Shown in pieces: positions 24,815 to 31,569 of a DNA stretch of 32,698 nucleotides. The notes under the pieces were generated by a model. That model searched no databases and was not told the DNA's origin. It worked only from the letters and a program-made list of their open reading frames with translations. The DNA is from an uncultured Pseudomonadota bacterium (lineage in GTDB: Bacteria; Pseudomonadota; Gammaproteobacteria; Burkholderiales; Burkholderiaceae). The stretch is from assembly GCA_946480245.1 (NCBI GenBank), contig CAMLIZ010000043.1, positions 1 to 32,698 on the forward strand, written 5' to 3'. Numbering within the stretch: position 1 is the stretch's first letter; every line of letters begins with the position of its first letter. The translations under genes and the position numbers were made by a program.

Positions 24815-25059
24815 CGGTAGAAGGCCTCCACCACGCCCTTCAACTTGAGCAGCAGCGGCCGGCCCTTGCGATCCAGCGTGCGGCCGGCGGGCACCTTGAC
24901 CCAGCCTTCGCTGATGCAGTACTCCTCCACGTCGTAGCGCTCCTTGCCGTTCAGGCGGATGCCGATCTCGCGCTCGAACACGGCGGCGACGTGGTGCGGG
25001 CTGGCCGGGTCCACCGAGAGGTGGTCGGGCAGCGGAGGGGCGTCGGTGGGCTCGGTCAT
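24811..25059 (-). CDS. DUF3297 family protein
   Basis: An 82-residue soluble protein. The pattern P-D-H-L-S-V-D-P-x-S-P-H-H, R-D/E-I-G-I-R-L-N-G-K-E-R-Y-D-V-E-E-Y-C-I-S-E-G-W-V-K-V and the G-R-x-x-D-R-K-G-R-P-L core is the DUF3297 signature, highly conserved in proteobacteria. The family has no known activity. ATG 25059 fits the family N-terminus; no strong ribosome-binding site is visible. It converges on the JDVT-CTERM protein gene, with both stops lying in the same CTAG (24811-24814), and is divergent from cynS across 111 bp. Confidence 0.9.
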   Translation of the reverse strand: MTEPTDAPPLPDHLSVDPASPHHVAAVFEREIGIRLNGKERYDVEEYCISEGWVKVPAGRTLDRKGRPLLLKLKGVVEAFYR

Positions 25060-25117
25060 GGCAACGGGTGTTGTGCGTGTGGCTGCAAAGGCGGGATTGT
25101 CGGGCAGGCGGCGGCAC

Positions 25118-25132
25118 TGGCATGCGCCTTGC
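25118..25132 (+). promoter_or_regulatory. sigma-54-type -24/-12 promoter before cyanase
   Basis: TGGCATGCGCCTTGC matches the sigma-54 consensus TGGCACG-N4-TTGC at all but one defined position, with the required 10 bases between GG and GC. It lies 38 bases before the cynS ATG, leaving room for a leader of about 27 bases. Nitrogen-dependent control by NtrC would fit a cyanate-using enzyme; no clear NtrC site was found. Confidence 0.6.
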
Positions 25133-25170
25133 GGCGCGGCGCGCTCCTCTTCACTGCATGGAGCCCGCAC

Positions 25171-25614
25171 ATGAGCCGCCTCGACGTCACCGAAAAGATC
25201 ATCGCCGCCAAGGTCACGCGCGGCCTCCAATGGGCCGACGTGGCTGCGCGCGTGGGCCTCAGCAAGGAGTGGGTCACCGCGGCCTGCCTGGGCCAGATGG
25301 CGCTCAATGCCGAGCAGGCGGGCGTGGTGGCCGAGATCTTCGGCCTGGGCGACGAGGACAAGCGCTGGCTGATGGCCGTGCCGTACAAGGGCTCGCTGCC
25401 CACCGCCGTGCCCACCGACCCGCTGATCTACCGCTTCTACGAGCTCGTGAACGTGTACGGCAGCACCTTCAAGGAGCTGATCCACGAGGAGTTCGGTGAC
25501 GGGATCATGAGCGCCATCGACTTCAAGATGGACTTGCAGCGCGAGCCGCATCCGGCGGGTGACCGCGTGAGCATCACGATGTCGGGCAAGTTCCTGCCCT
25601 ACAAGAGCTACTGA
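25171..25614 (+). CDS. cynS: cyanate hydratase (cyanase)
   Basis: A 147-residue cyanase, which converts cyanate and bicarbonate to carbamate and CO2, the carbamate then giving ammonia. Residues about 15-75 form the POU-like helical domain (WADVAARVGLSKEWVTAACLGQ). The catalytic C-terminal domain has R88, E91 (YRFYELVNVYG) and S114 (GIMSAIDF), matching R96, E99 and S122 of the E. coli enzyme at a constant offset of eight. The decamer-forming end K-F-L-P-Y-K-S-Y is intact. A sigma-54-type promoter lies upstream. The FNT channel and the phosphatase-kinase follow on the same strand. Together they suggest uptake and use of cyanate or nitrite as nitrogen source. Confidence 0.97.
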   Translation: MSRLDVTEKIIAAKVTRGLQWADVAARVGLSKEWVTAACLGQMALNAEQAGVVAEIFGLGDEDKRWLMAVPYKGSLPTAVPTDPLIYRFYELVNVYGSTFKELIHEEFGDGIMSAIDFKMDLQREPHPAGDRVSITMSGKFLPYKSY

Positions 25615-25712
25615 TCCCCAGCGGCGTGCACGCGCACCACGAGCAGGCGCACGGCCGCTTGCTGCTGGTGCGGCGCTGCACCGCTGCGCATCGTCTGCAC
25701 CCGTGGCGCCCG

Positions 25713-25727
25713 TGGCCCACATCTTGC
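25713..25727 (+). promoter_or_regulatory. sigma-54-type -24/-12 promoter before the FNT channel gene
   Basis: TGGCCCACATCTTGC keeps the GG and GC dinucleotides at exact 10-base spacing plus TTGC, with two mismatches to TGGCACG-N4-TTGC. It lies 72 bases before the FNT ATG in the 185-bp gap after cynS. The presence of a second such element in the same cluster strengthens the case for both. Confidence 0.5.
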
Positions 25728-25753
25728 GAAAAGGTGCATGGACCAGGCCCGTT

Positions 25754-25781
25754 CAAGCGAACGAGGCCAAGGCAAGCGAAC
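25754..25781 (+). repeat. 9-base direct repeat in the FNT leader
   Basis: CAAGCGAAC occurs at 25754-25762 and again at 25773-25781, a 19-base period close to two helical turns, between the predicted transcription start and the ribosome-binding site GAGGG. It could be a tandem operator or an RNA element, or chance. Confidence 0.35.
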
Positions 25782-25799
25782 CTTTGAGAGGGAAACGAC

Positions 25800-26645
25800 A
25801 TGGCATACCTGATGCCTTCGGAGTTCGTCACCAAGATGGTGGACGCGGGCGAGTCGAAGATCTTCATGTCCACGCGCGACACGGTGATCCGCGCCTACAT
25901 GGCCGGCGCCATCCTGGCGCTGGCGGCGGTGTTCTCGGTGTCGATCAACGTGCAGACCGGCTATCCGATCATCGGCGCCGTGCTGTTCCCGGTGGGCTTT
26001 TGCATGCTGTACCTGCTGGGCTTCGACCTGCTCACCGGCGTGTTCGTGCTGAGCCCGCTGGCGCTGATCGACAAGCGGCCCGGCGTCACGCTGGGCGGCG
26101 TGCTGCGCAACTGGGGGCTGGTGTTCATCGGCAACTTCGCCGGCGCGTTCACCGTGGCGGTGCTGATGTCCATCGTGTTCACCTACGGCTTCTCCAGCCC
26201 GCCCGACAAGGTGGGCAAGGTGATCGCGGGCATCGGCGAGGCGCGCACCCTGGGCTATGCGGCGCACGGCGCGGCGGGCATGCTGACGCTGTTCGTGCGC
26301 GGCATGCTGTGCAACTGGATGGTCTCCACCGGCGTGGTGGGTGCGATGATCTCCACCACCGTGCCCGGCAAGGTGATCGCGATGTGGATGCCGATCATGG
26401 TGTTCTTCGCGATGGTGTTCGAGCACTCGGTGGTCAACATGTTCCTGTTCCCCTCGGCGCTGATCATGGGGGGCAACTTCTCGATCATGGACTACATGAT
26501 CTGGAACGAGATCCCCACCGTGCTGGGCAACCTGGTCGGCGGCCTCAGCTTCACCGGCCTCACGCTGTATGCCACGCACGTGCGCACGGCGCCCAAGCGC
26601 ACGCCCTCGGTGGCGCCCATCGGCGCCAGGCGCGCCATCGGCTGA
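25800..26645 (+). CDS. formate/nitrite transporter (FNT) family channel
   Basis: A 281-residue inner-membrane protein with six transmembrane helices, forming pentameric channels for small monovalent anions such as nitrite, formate or hydrosulfide. Family hallmarks are visible: an N-terminal helix before TM1, the L-L-G-F-D-L-L-T-G-V-F omega-loop region in TM2, R-G-M-L-C-N-W-M in the second repeat, and the central histidine in F-E-H-S-V-V-N-M-F. GAGGGAAACGAC precedes ATG 25800. Neighbouring cyanase and a kinase associated with nitrate/nitrite assimilation loci favour nitrite or cyanate as substrate over formate, but no residue proves it. It is followed by the phosphatase-kinase gene after 12 bp and preceded by a sigma-54-type promoter. 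Confidence 0.92.
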   Translation: MAYLMPSEFVTKMVDAGESKIFMSTRDTVIRAYMAGAILALAAVFSVSINVQTGYPIIGAVLFPVGFCMLYLLGFDLLTGVFVLSPLALIDKRPGVTLGGVLRNWGLVFIGNFAGAFTVAVLMSIVFTYGFSSPPDKVGKVIAGIGEARTLGYAAHGAAGMLTLFVRGMLCNWMVSTGVVGAMISTTVPGKVIAMWMPIMVFFAMVFEHSVVNMFLFPSALIMGGNFSIMDYMIWNEIPTVLGNLVGGLSFTGLTLYATHVRTAPKRTPSVAPIGARRAIG

Positions 26646-26657
26646 TCTGCCGGCACG

Positions 26658-28376
26658 TTGAAGGTTTCGATCGGGCAGTATTCGCACCGCGGCCGCAAGG
26701 AGGTCAACCAGGACTTCCACGGCGCGCTGGTGCCGAAGCCGCCGCTGCTGGCCACCAAGGGCATTGCGCTGGCAATCGCCGACGGCATCGGCAGCAGCCC
26801 GGTAAGCCAGGTGGCCGCCGAGTTCGCGGTGCGCGGCTTCCTCGACGACTACTACTGCACCAGCGAGGCCTGGACGGTCAAGAAGGCGGCCGAGCGCGTG
26901 CTCGCGGCCACCAACTCCTGGCTGCACTCGCGCACGCAGCAAAGCCCGTATCGGCACGACATGGACCGGGGCTACGTGTGCACCTTCAGCGCGCTGGTGC
27001 TCAAGGGCGGCAGCGCGCACGTATTCCATGTGGGCGACACGCGCATCTACCGCATGCAGGGCCACGCGCTGGAGCAGCTCACGCAGGACCATCGCGTGTG
27101 GGTGTCGCGCCAGCAGAGCTACCTGAGCCGCGCCGTGGGCTTCAACCGGCAGGTGGAGATCGACTACCTCGCCCTGCCGCTGGATGAAGGCGACGTCTTC
27201 GTGCTGGCCAGCGACGGCGTGTACGAGCATGTGGACGACGCGGCCATCGTGCGCGCGGTGCAGCGGGCGCACGGCGACCTGGACGGCGCCGCCTGTGCCC
27301 TCGTGGAGCAGGCCTATGCCCACGGCAGCACCGACAACCTGACCTTGCAGATCGTGCGCGTGGAGCAGTTGCCTGCGCTGGGCGAGGGGCCCTTCGCTCA
27401 GCGCATGGCTGCGTTGCCGCCGCCGCAGCCGCTGCAGGCGCGCGACGTGCTGGACGGCTTGCGCATCGTGCGCGAGCTGCACGCCAGCAGCCGCAGCCAC
27501 GTGTACCTGGCAGTGGACCTCGAGACGCAGGAGCGCGTGGTGCTCAAGACACCGTCGGTGGACCTGCAGGGCGACCCCGCCTACCTGGAGCGCCTGCTGA
27601 TGGAGGAGTGGGTGGCGCGCCGCATCAGCCACGCGCACGTGCTCAAGGCCCGGCCGCCCACGTGCGAGCGCAGCCACCTGTACGTGGCCACGGAGTTCAT
27701 CGACGGCCAGACGCTGCGCCAGTGGATGATCGACAACCCGCGTCCGAGCCTGGAGGCGGTGCGTGCCATCGTCGAGCAGATCGCCAACGGGTTGCAGGCG
27801 TTTCACCGGCTGGAGATGCTGCACCAGGACCTGCGGCCCGAGAACGTGATGATCGACCGCACCGGCAGCGTGAAGCTGATCGACTTCGGCGCCGTGCGCG
27901 TGGCCGGCCTGGCCGAGCTGCAGTCGCAACAGGCACCCGGCGCGATCCTCGGCACCGAGCAGTACAGCGCGCCGGAATACTTTCTGGGCGAGCCGGGGAG
28001 CGCGCGCTCCGACCTGTTCTCGCTGGGCGTCATCGCCTACGAGATGCTTGGCGGCCGCCTGCCCTACGGCGCCGCAGTGGCGCGCGCGCGCACGCTCAAG
28101 GCGCAACGCAGGCTGCAGTACCGGTCGGTGCTGGACGAAGCGCGCGAGATCCCGCGCTGGATCGACGACGCGTTGCGCAAGGCAGTGCACCCGAACCCGC
28201 TGCAGCGCCATGACACGCTGCAGGAGTTCGTGCACGACCTGCGCCAGCCGAACCCATCGTTCCTGCGCCGCACGCCGCTGATCGAGCGGCACCCGGTGCG
28301 GTTCTGGAAAGGCGTGTCGGTGCTGCTCGCCGTCGTGCTGTTGATGCTGCTGCTCGTGCAGTACGGCACACGCTGA
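26658..28376 (+). CDS. bifunctional PP2C phosphatase / Ser-Thr kinase, membrane-anchored
   Basis: A 572-residue fusion. Residues 1-240 are a PP2C-type phosphatase with metal aspartates in V-N-Q-D-F-H-G, I-A-D-G-I-G, H-V-G-D-T-R, A-S-D-G-V and S-T-D-N-L. Residues about 275-530 are an Hanks-type kinase: ATP lysine in R-V-V-L-K-T-P, catalytic loop H-Q-D-L-R-P-E-N, metal site I-D-F-G, and S-A-P-E-Y. The glycine-rich loop lacks glycines (HASSRSHV) and the HRD arginine is Gln, so activation differs from RD kinases. A C-terminal membrane helix (about 548-568) anchors it. The start is TTG 26658, which fits the family N-terminus although the ribosome-binding site is weak. It lies 12 bp after the FNT gene, so it may control nitrogen uptake by reversible phosphorylation (inference). 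Confidence 0.92.
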   Translation: MKVSIGQYSHRGRKEVNQDFHGALVPKPPLLATKGIALAIADGIGSSPVSQVAAEFAVRGFLDDYYCTSEAWTVKKAAERVLAATNSWLHSRTQQSPYRHDMDRGYVCTFSALVLKGGSAHVFHVGDTRIYRMQGHALEQLTQDHRVWVSRQQSYLSRAVGFNRQVEIDYLALPLDEGDVFVLASDGVYEHVDDAAIVRAVQRAHGDLDGAACALVEQAYAHGSTDNLTLQIVRVEQLPALGEGPFAQRMAALPPPQPLQARDVLDGLRIVRELHASSRSHVYLAVDLETQERVVLKTPSVDLQGDPAYLERLLMEEWVARRISHAHVLKARPPTCERSHLYVATEFIDGQTLRQWMIDNPRPSLEAVRAIVEQIANGLQAFHRLEMLHQDLRPENVMIDRTGSVKLIDFGAVRVAGLAELQSQQAPGAILGTEQYSAPEYFLGEPGSARSDLFSLGVIAYEMLGGRLPYGAAVARARTLKAQRRLQYRSVLDEAREIPRWIDDALRKAVHPNPLQRHDTLQEFVHDLRQPNPSFLRRTPLIERHPVRFWKGVSVLLAVVLLMLLLVQYGTR

Positions 28377-28459
28377 AGCATCGCGGCACCACAACGGGGG
28401 ATTGAGCGTGCGTGTTGCCGCCCGGGAGAATCAGCCCATTCCTGCCAACACCACAACCG

Positions 28460-28873
28460 ATGCCGCAACGCCGAATCACTTACGTCAGCCGTGTGCAACG
28501 CCGGCTCTCGGAGGTGGACATTCAAGAGCTCTGGGGCGTGGCGCTGGTGGCCAACCGCCGGCTCGACCTGTCGGGCGTGCTCGTGTACACCGGCCAGCAC
28601 TTCTTCCAGGTGATCGAAGGCGCGCCACACGCGGTGGAGGAGCTGATGCAGGCGATCCGGGTCGACGCCCGCCACGCCGACCTTCGGGTGCTGTGCGACG
28701 AGCTCACGCCGCTGCGCCGCTTTGCGCAGTGGCACTCCGCGGTGGTGTCCTATCCCGAGGTGGTGGACGAGCTGAGAAACGCGCACGCCGCGCCCGGCAT
28801 CGGCTGCGACGAAGCCACGCGGCTCACCGAGCGGCTGATGGCGCTGTCCGCGCGCGACGGCCTCACGCTGTAG
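28460..28873 (+). CDS. BLUF-domain flavin photoreceptor
   Basis: A 137-residue stand-alone BLUF protein that should bind FAD and sense blue light. Y8, N32 and Q50 occupy exactly the positions of the photocycle tyrosine, asparagine and glutamine (AppA Y21, N45 and Q63, minus 13). W91 matches AppA W104, but the usual Met two residues later is S93. The segment F-F-Q-V-I-E-G-A-P and D-A-R-H is typical. There is no fused output domain (GGDEF, EAL or cyclase), so it must act through a partner protein. ATG 28460 fits the family start. It follows the kinase gene by 83 bp on the same strand; the partner could be that kinase (speculative). Confidence 0.9.
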   Translation: MPQRRITYVSRVQRRLSEVDIQELWGVALVANRRLDLSGVLVYTGQHFFQVIEGAPHAVEELMQAIRVDARHADLRVLCDELTPLRRFAQWHSAVVSYPEVVDELRNAHAAPGIGCDEATRLTERLMALSARDGLTL

Positions 28874-28883
28874 CGCGCGCCGC

Positions 28884-29963
28884 TCAGCGGCCGAACAGCC
28901 CCTTCACCACGCTGCCCAGGCCTTCCACCACGCCGGACACGCTCACGCCGAGCTTCTCCGCCAGGCCGGCGGCCAGGCGCAGCGCAAAGGCCTCGTTGAG
29001 CGAGAACTTGGGGTCGTCCAGCCGGCCCTCGAGCGTGAACTGCAGCTCGATGCGCCCGTCGCGGCTCATCGCGGCCACCACCGCCTGACGCGGCACGCCG
29101 GCAAACGTGCCCAGCGCACTGCTGCTGCCCAGCTCCAGCCCCACCAGGGTCAGCTGGCCCGGCGCATGCAGGCGGTTGGCGGCCATGGTGGCGTCCAGCC
29201 GCAGGTCGAGCGTGCCGCGCTTGACGCCGGCCTCGTGCACGCGCAGCAGGTAAGGCTGCAGCGCGATCAGGTCCACGCCGGCCAGGCGGATCTTCAGCTG
29301 CCCGTCCTTCGTGGCCGGCGTGACGTGGCCATCGATGCGGATGTCGCCATCGTGCTGCGGGCCCTTGAAGCGACCCTTCAGCGCCAGCTTCACTGGCTGC
29401 TGCAGCGCCGGCAGGTGCAGCGGGCCGGCTTGCACGTCCAGCGCCTCGATGCGCATGCGGTGCGGCGGCTGGCGCACGCTGGCGTCGTAGAAGTCGAACG
29501 CGCCGTCCTCGAGCTGCACGCTGTCGATGCGCACCGTCGGCGCGGCACCGTCGGCGGCGCTTGCAGGCTTCTTGGCCGGGGCCGGCGTGTCCGGCAGCAG
29601 CGAGGGCAGCAGGCGCAGGCGGCCGTCGCGCGTGCGCAGCACCGAGATGTAGGCGCCCTCCACCTCCACGCTGCGCACATGCCAGCCGCTGCGCAGGCTG
29701 CTCCACAGCTCGGGCACCACGGTGACGCGCGTGGCGCGCAGTTCGTCGGCGGCCGGCCAGTGCGCGGGGTCGGCGCGCACCTTCAGGTCGCGCAGCTCGA
29801 TGCCGGTCCAACCCACGTGCAACGCGCCCACGCTGGCGCGCGGCCCCAGCGCCTGCTCGATGCCGTGGCGCAGGCGCTGCACCGCCAGCTGCAGCAGCAG
29901 CGCAGCGCCCAGCAGCAGGCCGAGCGACACCCCGAGCGCGATCCACCAGCGGCGGCGATTCAT
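28884..29963 (-). CDS. DUF748 / AsmA-like envelope protein
   Basis: A 359-residue protein with one N-terminal membrane helix (about 7-29) and a large periplasmic beta-rich part. The pattern A-L-G-P-R-A-S-V-G-A-L-H-V-G-W-T-G-I-E-L-R-D-L at 40-62, I-D-S-V-Q-L-E-D-G-A-F-D-F-Y-D and G-T-L-D-L-R-L-D is typical of DUF748/AsmA proteins, now linked to lipid transport between membranes. It is shorter than classical AsmA or YhdP. ATG 29963 overlaps the stop of the MATE gene (ATGA), so translation is coupled to the exporter. It ends 10 bp from the convergent BLUF gene. Confidence 0.8.
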   Translation of the reverse strand: MNRRRWWIALGVSLGLLLGAALLLQLAVQRLRHGIEQALGPRASVGALHVGWTGIELRDLKVRADPAHWPAADELRATRVTVVPELWSSLRSGWHVRSVEVEGAYISVLRTRDGRLRLLPSLLPDTPAPAKKPASAADGAAPTVRIDSVQLEDGAFDFYDASVRQPPHRMRIEALDVQAGPLHLPALQQPVKLALKGRFKGPQHDGDIRIDGHVTPATKDGQLKIRLAGVDLIALQPYLLRVHEAGVKRGTLDLRLDATMAANRLHAPGQLTLVGLELGSSSALGTFAGVPRQAVVAAMSRDGRIELQFTLEGRLDDPKFSLNEAFALRLAAGLAEKLGVSVSGVVEGLGSVVKGLFGR

Positions 29964-31339
29964 GACGACGCATTCTCCGCGTCGCGCAGCGCCGCATCGG
30001 CCACGCGGTGCAGCGTGAGGGCCAGCCCGAGCGACACCAGCACCAGCCCGGTGACCAGCCCCGCCCAGAAGCCGTACACCTGCATCGGCGGCCGGCTGCC
30101 GATGCCGTAGTAGCCCAGCCAGGTGCCGCCCGGGATGCCGATGAGCCAGAAGGCCACCAGCATCAGCAGCATCGGCATCAGCGTGACCTTGTAGCCGCGC
30201 AACGCGCCGATCGCGCACACCTGCGTGGCATCGAAGAGCTGCCAGAACGCGGCGAACAGCAGCAGGTTGGCGGCCAGCGCGCGCACCGCGGCGTCGCTGC
30301 TGTACACCGCCGCCACGTCGTGGCGCAACAGGATGATCGGCCCGATCGCCGCCGCCGCGATCGCCAGGCCCAGCGCGATGCCGGTCCAGGCCACGGCGCG
30401 CGCGCGCCGCGGATCGGCCGCACCCAGCGCGTGCCCCACGCGAATGGCCAGCGCGGACGACAAGCCCATCGGCAGCATGAAGATCAACGCCGAGAAGTTG
30501 AGCGCGATCTGGTGCGCGGCGATCTGCACCGCGCCAAAGCGCCCCACCAGCACCGCGATGCTGGAAAACGCTGCCACCTCGGCCAGCCCGGCGCCGCCCA
30601 TCGGCAGGCCGATCTTCAGCAGCCGCCATTGCGCCGCCCCCTGGGGCCGGCGCCAGCCATGCCACACGTAATAGGGCTTGTAGGCCGGCGCACGCGCGGT
30701 CCACACGGCCAGCGCGAGCAGCTGCACCCACATGCCGATGCCGGTGGCCCAGCCGCAGCCCGCCCCGCCCAGCGCCGGCAGGCCGAGGTGTCCATAGATC
30801 AGCAGCCAGTTGAAGACGGCGTTCACGCCCAGGCCGAGGAAGGCCAGCACCATCAGCGGCCGCACCTGATTGATGGCGGCGGAGTAGAACGCCAGCGCGC
30901 GGAACACCAGCGCCGCCGGCATGCCGAGCAGGATGCCCCACAGGAACAGGCCCGTCTTGGCGGCCAGCGCGGGCTCGATGCCGGCCAGCGTGAGCAGGCG
31001 CGGCGCCAACGGCATCACGACCAGCGGCACCAGCGCGATCCACAGCGCCAGCCAGATGCCTTCGCGCGCATCCTGCGCCACGGCCTGCCGGTCGCCGGCG
31101 CCGAAGTGATGCGCGACGATCGGCGACAGCGCCTGCACCACGTTCATCAGGCTGATGAACACCGGGATCCACAGCGCCACGCCCAGGCCCACCACCGCCT
31201 GCTCCTCGGCGCCGGCATGGCCGCTCATCACCGTGTCGACCAGGCCCATCAGCACATAGGCGATCTGCGACAGGATGATCGGGCCGGCCAGACGCAGCAG
31301 CGCCCGGCTTTCTGGCAGGAATTCCGCTTTGGTGAACAT
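29960..31339 (-). CDS. MATE-family multidrug/cation antiporter
   Basis: A 459-residue inner-membrane exporter with twelve predicted helices in two halves. N-terminal [25 protein letters not shown] and the second-half [11 protein letters not shown] are typical of NorM/MdtK-type MATE proteins, which expel cationic compounds using Na+ or H+. The substrate is unknown. ATG 31339 is used; the longer frame upstream is low-quality and lies in the intergenic region. It is co-translated with the DUF748 gene and divergent from the chemoreceptor gene across 230 bp. Confidence 0.93.
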   Translation of the reverse strand: MFTKAEFLPESRALLRLAGPIILSQIAYVLMGLVDTVMSGHAGAEEQAVVGLGVALWIPVFISLMNVVQALSPIVAHHFGAGDRQAVAQDAREGIWLALWIALVPLVVMPLAPRLLTLAGIEPALAAKTGLFLWGILLGMPAALVFRALAFYSAAINQVRPLMVLAFLGLGVNAVFNWLLIYGHLGLPALGGAGCGWATGIGMWVQLLALAVWTARAPAYKPYYVWHGWRRPQGAAQWRLLKIGLPMGGAGLAEVAAFSSIAVLVGRFGAVQIAAHQIALNFSALIFMLPMGLSSALAIRVGHALGAADPRRARAVAWTGIALGLAIAAAAIGPIILLRHDVAAVYSSDAAVRALAANLLLFAAFWQLFDATQVCAIGALRGYKVTLMPMLLMLVAFWLIGIPGGTWLGYYGIGSRPPMQVYGFWAGLVTGLVLVSLGLALTLHRVADAALRDAENASS

Positions 31340-31523
31340 GGGATGTGCTGCGGGGCGGCGGCGCGAATGCGGGGAGCGAAGGCGCCGGCCGGAGGCGAGC
31401 GCGCGAATGTACACCGGGCAGCGGGGTCGGGCGGAGTGTGCGGAAATGCCGCCGGCCGCCTTCAGGGCCGGTATCCGGTGCCGAAATAACCCCACAACAA
31501 CGAAGTCATTCAGGGAGTCCCCG

Positions 31524-31554
31524 GCGCTTGCGCCGCACCGCACGTCGCAAGCGC
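31524..31554. repeat. 9-bp inverted repeat in the chemoreceptor leader
   Basis: GCGCTTGCG (31524-31532) and CGCAAGCGC (31546-31554) can form a perfect stem with a 13-base loop, ending four bases before the AAGGAGG ribosome-binding site (31558-31564). It may be an operator or a 5' leader hairpin affecting translation. Confidence 0.45.
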
Positions 31555-31569
31555 GACAAGGAGGCCCCA

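Noticed and set aside
25667..25682. GGTGC/GCACC inverted repeat upstream of the FNT promoter as an NtrC site
   Set aside because: The arms are in the reverse order to the NtrC consensus TGCACC-N5-GGTGCA; kept only as a reason to search further.
25608..28394. 928-codon open frame on the minus strand opposite the FNT and kinase genes
   Set aside because: Its translation is His/Gln/Arg-rich low-complexity sequence, the mirror of GC-rich codons; the plus-strand genes have full family motifs.
31480..31489. GCCGAAATAA resembling a flagellar sigma-28 -10 element before the chemoreceptor
   Set aside because: It carries two extra bases relative to GCCGATAA and no TAAA-type -35 lies 15 bases upstream.
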